The notes below the pieces were generated by a model that was not told the origin of the DNA, did not search any database, and was given only the letters and a program-made list of their open reading frames with translations. Source: Ignavibacteria bacterium (GTDB lineage: Bacteria; Bacteroidota; Ignavibacteria; Ignavibacteriales; Melioribacteraceae). From it: DNA of 9,036 bases. The first letter of the stretch is position 1. Every line of letters begins with the position of its first letter. The DNA is taken from the NCBI GenBank assembly GCA_011049495.1, contig DSBF01000387.1, positions 1 through 9,036 of the forward strand, given 5' to 3'. Shown here one piece after another: positions 5,619 through 9,036 of this stretch. A program made the position numbers and the translations under genes.

Positions 5619-6065
5619 TCATTTTTGTAAAACAATTAACTTGATTTCATTAAGCATAAATTCCACATCCTCAGCAGGTATAATTTTCATTACTACACGC
5701 TTAACTTCACGTCTCGCGTTTTTAGGTGCGGCGCTAAATCCTACTTTTTGCAATAGCGGAATATCTAAAATATCATCCCCCATAAAAAATACTTCATCAA
5801 AATTGATTCCTATTTCTTTAATTAGTTTTTCTGCATCATTGACTTTATTAAGAGAAGAATTAATTAACGGGATATTACATTCATTAACAAAATCAGTAAC
5901 CTCATCTTTTCTTCTTCCGCTTATTATTGCAAACCGAATTCCATGTTCGGATAATTCCTCAACAAATTTTTTAAGCGGTACTAATATTTGTTCTAAAGTA
6001 TAATCACGATGTTCTTGAATCAACACACCATCTAAGTCGAATAATACAAGCTTTGTACTTTTCAT
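5619..6065 (-). CDS. KdsC/YrbI-like HAD phosphatase, short form
   Basis: This is probably the Kdo-8-phosphate phosphatase of the operon, releasing Kdo in the cytosol. The HAD motifs are clear in its 148 residues: motif I FDLDGVL (9-15) with nucleophile Asp10 and acid/base Asp12, motif II ISGR (48-51) with Ser49, motif III Lys74, and motif IV GDDILD (96-101). AAPKNARREVK (112-122) matches the region after motif IV in KdsC. It differs from E. coli KdsC (188 aa) in two ways. The segment after motif I is short (IQEHRDYTLEQ) and lacks the usual cap and beta-hairpin residues, and the conserved GGxGAxRE tail is missing. Substrate specificity is therefore inferred mainly from its place between kdsA and kdsD. 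It starts 8 nt after the kdsA stop. A different sugar-phosphate substrate cannot be excluded. Confidence 0.85.
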   Translation of the reverse strand: MKSTKLVLFDLDGVLIQEHRDYTLEQILVPLKKFVEELSEHGIRFAIISGRRKDEVTDFVNECNIPLINSSLNKVNDAEKLIKEIGINFDEVFFMGDDILDIPLLQKVGFSAAPKNARREVKRVVMKIIPAEDVEFMLNEIKLIVLQK

Positions 6066-6073
6066 TGCATTTT

Positions 6074-6886
6074 TTAATAACCTTTTACTACTCTATCAAT
6101 TTTTTGCAAGGGGATTAATAATTCCTTCAATTCACTTAACTTAAATTGACTCGAAGCATCGCTTAGCGCTTTGCTTGGCTCGGGATGAACTTCCAAAAAT
6201 AATGCATCGATACCTACGGCAACTGCAGCTTTAGCTAATGGAAAAATATATTGAGGATTACCCCCGGTATATCCACCGCTGCCGGGAGATTGAACAGAAT
6301 GAGTTGCGTCCATTACAATAGGATAACCAATTTCTTTCATCATAACCAACGAACGCATATCAACTACTAAATCTCTATACCCAAAAGATGTGCCCCGTTC
6401 GGTTAGTAATATTTTTTTATTGCCTGTTGACTCAACTTTTTCGGCGGCATGTTTCATATCGGGTGGATACATGAACTGACCTTTTTTAATATTGACTACT
6501 TTCCCGGATTTGCCAGCAGCAAGCAGCAATTCTGTTTGTCGGCAAAGAAAAGCCGGAATTTGTAATATATCTACTATCTCTGCCGCTTGATAGACTTCTT
6601 CGGTATTATGAACATCTGTAATTATCGGCAAGTTTAGTTCGCTCGAAACTTTATTCAATATGGATAATGCTTCATCAATTTCTAATCCGGAGAATGAATT
6701 CAAACTTGTTCGGTTTGCTTTTTTATAACTTGATTTGAAGACAAACGGAATTTCTAATTCATTTGTAATTTTCTTAATCTCATTTGCAGTAGAGAGAATC
6801 ATTTCTTCATTTTCAATTACACATGGTCCGGCTATTAAAACAAAAGGTCTGTCATTCCCGAACTTAATATTTTTTACATCTACCAT
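6074..6886 (-). CDS. kdsA: 3-deoxy-8-phosphooctulonate synthase (Kdo-8-phosphate synthase), metal-dependent type
   Basis: KdsA condenses phosphoenolpyruvate with arabinose-5-phosphate to give Kdo-8-phosphate in the cytosol. The 270 residues form a single TIM-barrel synthase of normal length. Diagnostic stretches are LIAGPCVIENEE (17-28), FKSSYKKANRTS (50-61), IPAFLCRQTELLLAAGKSG (110-128), NIKKGQF (132-138), LTERGTSFGY (161-170), DATHSVQSPG (193-202) and EVHPEPSKALSDA (232-244). Cys22, His196, Glu232 and Asp243 line up with the four metal ligands of Aquifex KdsA (Cys11, His185, Glu222, Asp233). The E. coli type has Asn in place of the Cys, so this is a class II, metal-requiring enzyme. The ATG at 6886 is 2 nt after the ruvB TAA with no Shine-Dalgarno, suggesting coupled translation. 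Confidence 0.98.
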   Translation of the reverse strand: MVDVKNIKFGNDRPFVLIAGPCVIENEEMILSTANEIKKITNELEIPFVFKSSYKKANRTSLNSFSGLEIDEALSILNKVSSELNLPIITDVHNTEEVYQAAEIVDILQIPAFLCRQTELLLAAGKSGKVVNIKKGQFMYPPDMKHAAEKVESTGNKKILLTERGTSFGYRDLVVDMRSLVMMKEIGYPIVMDATHSVQSPGSGGYTGGNPQYIFPLAKAAVAVGIDALFLEVHPEPSKALSDASSQFKLSELKELLIPLQKIDRVVKGY

Positions 6887-6888
6887 AA

Positions 6889-7920
6889 TTATTTATCGAA
6901 TAGATTATTCTGTTCATATTTAGTACGCTTAGTGCGATTAAATTTTTTATAAGCCAATTGTGTTGCTTCTCTTCCGCGCGGAGTTCTTTGTATAAATCCT
7001 TGCTGAATTAAAAAAGGTTCGTACACTTCTTCAATTGTACCGGGGTCTTCATTTACAGCAGTGCCGATTGTATTAATCCCGACAGGCCCGCCGTTGAACT
7101 TATCAATTATTGTAAGAATAATATCTTTATCCATTTCATCGAGACCGTCTTCATCAACTTCTAAGGCGAGTAAAGCTTTTTTGGCAATATTCATATCGAT
7201 CGATTTTTTGTTATCAAAATCTGCAAAGTCCCTTGTTCTTCTTAAAAGTCTGTTAGCAATACGAGGCGTACCACGTGATCGTTTAGCAATTTCAAATGCG
7301 GCATCTTCTTCGATTTTTATTTTTAGAATTGATGACGAACGTTTAATAATTTTTGTTACTAATTCTGCATCATAATAATCCAAACGTGATTTAATACCGA
7401 ATCTATCACGTAATGGTGCAGTAAGTAATCCTGCTCTGGTTGTTGCACCGATCAAAGTATAACTTGGAAGTTTTATTTGTACCGTGCGCGCATTAGGTCC
7501 GGCATCAATCATAATATCAATTTTGTAATCTTCCATTGCTGAATAAAGATACTCTTCAACAACAGGACTTAGCCTGTGAATTTCATCAATAAAGAGAACT
7601 GATTTTTCTTCAAGATTAGTTAAAATACCGGCAAGATCACCGGGTTTTTCCAAAACGGGTCCCGAAGTTGTTTTGATAGTAACATTCATTTCATTGGCGA
7701 TAATGTGCGCTAAAGTGGTTTTACCAAGTCCCGGTGGTCCTGTCAGTAAAACATGATCGAGTGCTTCGCTTCGTTTATTAGCCGCACCAATGAATACTTT
7801 CAAGTTGTCTGTAATTTTATTTTGACCTACAAATTCATCAAAGCCGGAAGGACGCAAAACATTTTCTGCCTGTTTTTCTTCGGCTCTTAATTTGGGGTCT
7901 ATCTCACCTGAATTTCTCAT
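6889..7920 (-). CDS. ruvB: Holliday junction branch migration ATPase RuvB
   Basis: RuvB is the hexameric AAA+ motor that, with RuvA, drives branch migration of Holliday junctions in recombination and repair. The 343 residues match the family length. Order of motifs: RPSGFDEFVGQ (23-33), Walker A GPPGLGKT (61-68), Walker B LFIDEIHRL (109-117), sensor 1 GATTRAG (158-164), arginine-finger region LRDRFG (170-175), sensor 2 RGTPRIANRLLRRTRDFA (216-233), and the C-terminal winged helix with GGPVGINTI (277-285) and TPRGREAT (313-320). Everything needed for activity is present. No ruvA or ruvC is adjacent. It starts 36 nt after the acyltransferase stop and ends 2 nt before kdsA, so it is probably co-transcribed with the Kdo genes. 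That link is a matter of genome layout, not of shared biochemistry. Confidence 0.98.
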   Translation of the reverse strand: MRNSGEIDPKLRAEEKQAENVLRPSGFDEFVGQNKITDNLKVFIGAANKRSEALDHVLLTGPPGLGKTTLAHIIANEMNVTIKTTSGPVLEKPGDLAGILTNLEEKSVLFIDEIHRLSPVVEEYLYSAMEDYKIDIMIDAGPNARTVQIKLPSYTLIGATTRAGLLTAPLRDRFGIKSRLDYYDAELVTKIIKRSSSILKIKIEEDAAFEIAKRSRGTPRIANRLLRRTRDFADFDNKKSIDMNIAKKALLALEVDEDGLDEMDKDIILTIIDKFNGGPVGINTIGTAVNEDPGTIEEVYEPFLIQQGFIQRTPRGREATQLAYKKFNRTKRTKYEQNNLFDK

Positions 7921-7956
7921 ATTCTAATTTAATTATAATAATTATATCTATCAGTA

Positions 7957-9036
7957 TTAAGTGGCAAAATTATCTTTTCTGTATTTTTTAATTTTTTCCA
8001 GTGCGAAAACCATCCCACCCATTAAAAGATACATCAAAAGAACAGATAAAAGAGTATAAGTAATACTAAAACTTTGTCCGTATGATTTATAAAGCCCCGG
8101 AACCCATGCACTGCCGTACAATATTACAAGATGTACAACATAAATTAGAAGTGTATGTCTGCCTATAATTTTTATAATTTGCGGAATGTCTTCTATCTTA
8201 ATTACCAGCAAAGCAATAGCACCGTTTAATGCAATAACAAAACCGATTCTTAAGAAAAATATTGAAACACCATAGGTAATACTTAGCTTTTCTCCTAATA
8301 CCCAGCAATTAATTTCTGAACTTGCAAAATGAACTAACACCAAACTAAGACCAATTATAATTAATAATGAACCGAAACGTTTTTTCTTGAAAACATGATT
8401 TTTATGAGCAAGAAATACACCGAGAATTGAACCTCCCAAAACATATCCAGCCCAAGGGAAAAGCGGAAAAATCGAGCCTGTTTTATTATAAAAATATGCT
8501 GCAATAGGTGCAGGTAATATTTCATTCCATTCAACCGAAGAGGTAAATGGATATAAAAACACAAAAAATAATGTACCGATTGAAAGAGTCCAGTATGGAG
8601 AAATTTTAATTTTTTCGGCTATTAGCGAAAGTAAGATAATAAACAATAAACCAAACCCGATTAGATGAAGAGCATCAACAGCAAAGAAAATGCGCCATTG
8701 ACTTTCAGATACATTTGAAAAATTAAAAATTGTGTAAGTTGGATACCTCAACATATAACCTAAAAAAACAAGGAGTAGAAATCTTTTCAATCCCTTGATC
8801 ACTCGTTCCTTGTTATGATTTTTACTTTTGTAGAATAATAGATATGTAAAAACTACACCCGCAGTGAACATAAATATTGGTGCAGTAAAACCACGCAAAG
8901 TGTACCAAACCGTATAAAATAATGATTCGGTAGTACGAAGATCACCATCCAAAAAAGTATGAACAGTATGTCCTTGTACCATCATTAATACGGCAATAGC
9001 GCGCATTAAATCGAGGAAGATAATTCTGGATGTTCC
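7957..9036 (-). CDS. HGSNAT/DUF1624-type membrane acyltransferase, 5' end outside the window
   Basis: This is a polytopic membrane protein of the heparan-alpha-glucosaminide N-acetyltransferase-like (DUF1624) superfamily, likely to move acyl groups onto a sugar or other envelope molecule. The substrate is unknown. The frame stays open to the right edge: the ten codons before the first ATG (9006) read GTSRIIFLDL, which with the following MRAIAVLMMVQGH gives the family's N-terminal R-x4-D-x2-R-x10-H signature, so the true start lies beyond 9036. Of 359 visible residues, about ten hydrophobic segments can be drawn (near 8-24, 50-69, 84-98, 117-140, 148-162, 188-210, 221-236, 255-277, 294-310 and 325-346). 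Family-like phrases are LRGFTAPIFMFTAGVVF (47-63), FPLFPWAGYVLGG (190-202) and GRHTLLIYVVHL (292-303). His23 and His26 are candidate catalytic residues. A related acyl_transf_3 assignment is possible. Confidence 0.88.
   Translation of the reverse strand, partial: GTSRIIFLDLMRAIAVLMMVQGHTVHTFLDGDLRTTESLFYTVWYTLRGFTAPIFMFTAGVVFTYLLFYKSKNHNKERVIKGLKRFLLLVFLGYMLRYPTYTIFNFSNVSESQWRIFFAVDALHLIGFGLLFIILLSLIAEKIKISPYWTLSIGTLFFVFLYPFTSSVEWNEILPAPIAAYFYNKTGSIFPLFPWAGYVLGGSILGVFLAHKNHVFKKKRFGSLLIIIGLSLVLVHFASSEINCWVLGEKLSITYGVSIFFLRIGFVIALNGAIALLVIKIEDIPQIIKIIGRHTLLIYVVHLVILYGSAWVPGLYKSYGQSFSITYTLLSVLLMYLLMGGMVFALEKIKKYRKDNFAT

Noticed and set aside
5611..6003. Plus-strand 130-codon ORF
   Set aside because: It is antisense to the KdsC-like gene, whose HAD motifs are unambiguous.
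7921..7956. Two TATAAT-like hexamers (7932-7937 and 7941-7946, minus strand) before ruvB
   Set aside because: The 36-nt gap is almost pure A/T, so such matches are expected by chance. No convincing -35 element is present.
8361..8564. Minus-strand 67-codon ORF inside the acyltransferase
   Set aside because: It is a frame-shifted shadow of the acyltransferase gene on the same strand, with no start signal.
1..9036. CRISPR array, tRNA, rRNA, insertion sequence or phage attachment site
   Set aside because: I saw no regularly spaced direct repeats, cloverleaf sequences, transposase motifs or long terminal inverted repeats. Coding density is normal for a chromosomal operon.

Overview
The window is A+T-rich (roughly one third G+C by eye) and is dominated by one long, tightly packed set of genes on the minus strand, from the right edge down to about 1253. 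The genes are for Kdo synthesis and LPS transport, so the organism is a Gram-negative bacterium with an outer membrane. Several traits fit the Bacteroidota/Chlorobiota/Ignavibacteriota group, most likely an Ignavibacteria-like lineage: low G+C, a long 'OstA-like' LptA, a lipoprotein-type LptC, a metal-type KdsA and a DUF1624-type membrane acyltransferase. Two clear Shine-Dalgarno sites (GGAGG) argue against a typical Bacteroidia genome, where such sites are rare. The lineage is inferred from gene style, not from a marker gene.

Main operon, in transcription order (right to left): membrane acyltransferase of the HGSNAT/DUF1624 type (cut by the right edge); ruvB; kdsA; a short KdsC-like HAD phosphatase; an unrecognised 251-residue cytosolic protein; kdsD (SIS plus two CBS domains); lptC; a long lptA/ostA-like gene; lptB. 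Apart from a 36-nt gap before ruvB, neighbours are separated by at most 8 nt or overlap. The overlaps have the ATGA form at kdsD/lptC and lptC/lptA, and probably TTGA at the start of kdsD. KdsD makes arabinose-5-phosphate, KdsA condenses it with PEP to Kdo-8-phosphate, and the KdsC-like enzyme would remove the phosphate. LptB powers LPS extraction at the inner membrane, and LptC and the LptA-like protein pass LPS across the periplasm. LptD, LptF/G, KdsB and WaaA are not in the window.

Left accessory region (1-1252): lptB is followed by 146 nt of A+T-rich spacer. Then comes a minus-strand two-gene cassette (95 and 168 residues, 11-nt overlap, strong Shine-Dalgarno for the second gene) of unknown function. 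The second product has a disordered N-terminus and a C-terminal membrane hairpin. Facing it on the plus strand is a possible 69-residue membrane protein. It starts just after a strong intrinsic terminator (28-61) that probably ends an unseen plus-strand gene to the left.

No tRNA, rRNA, CRISPR array, insertion sequence or phage gene was seen. The most interesting unknowns are the 251-residue gene inside the Kdo genes, the reduced KdsC-like phosphatase beside it, and the 323-1106 cassette. None of them can be called a new system from sequence alone.
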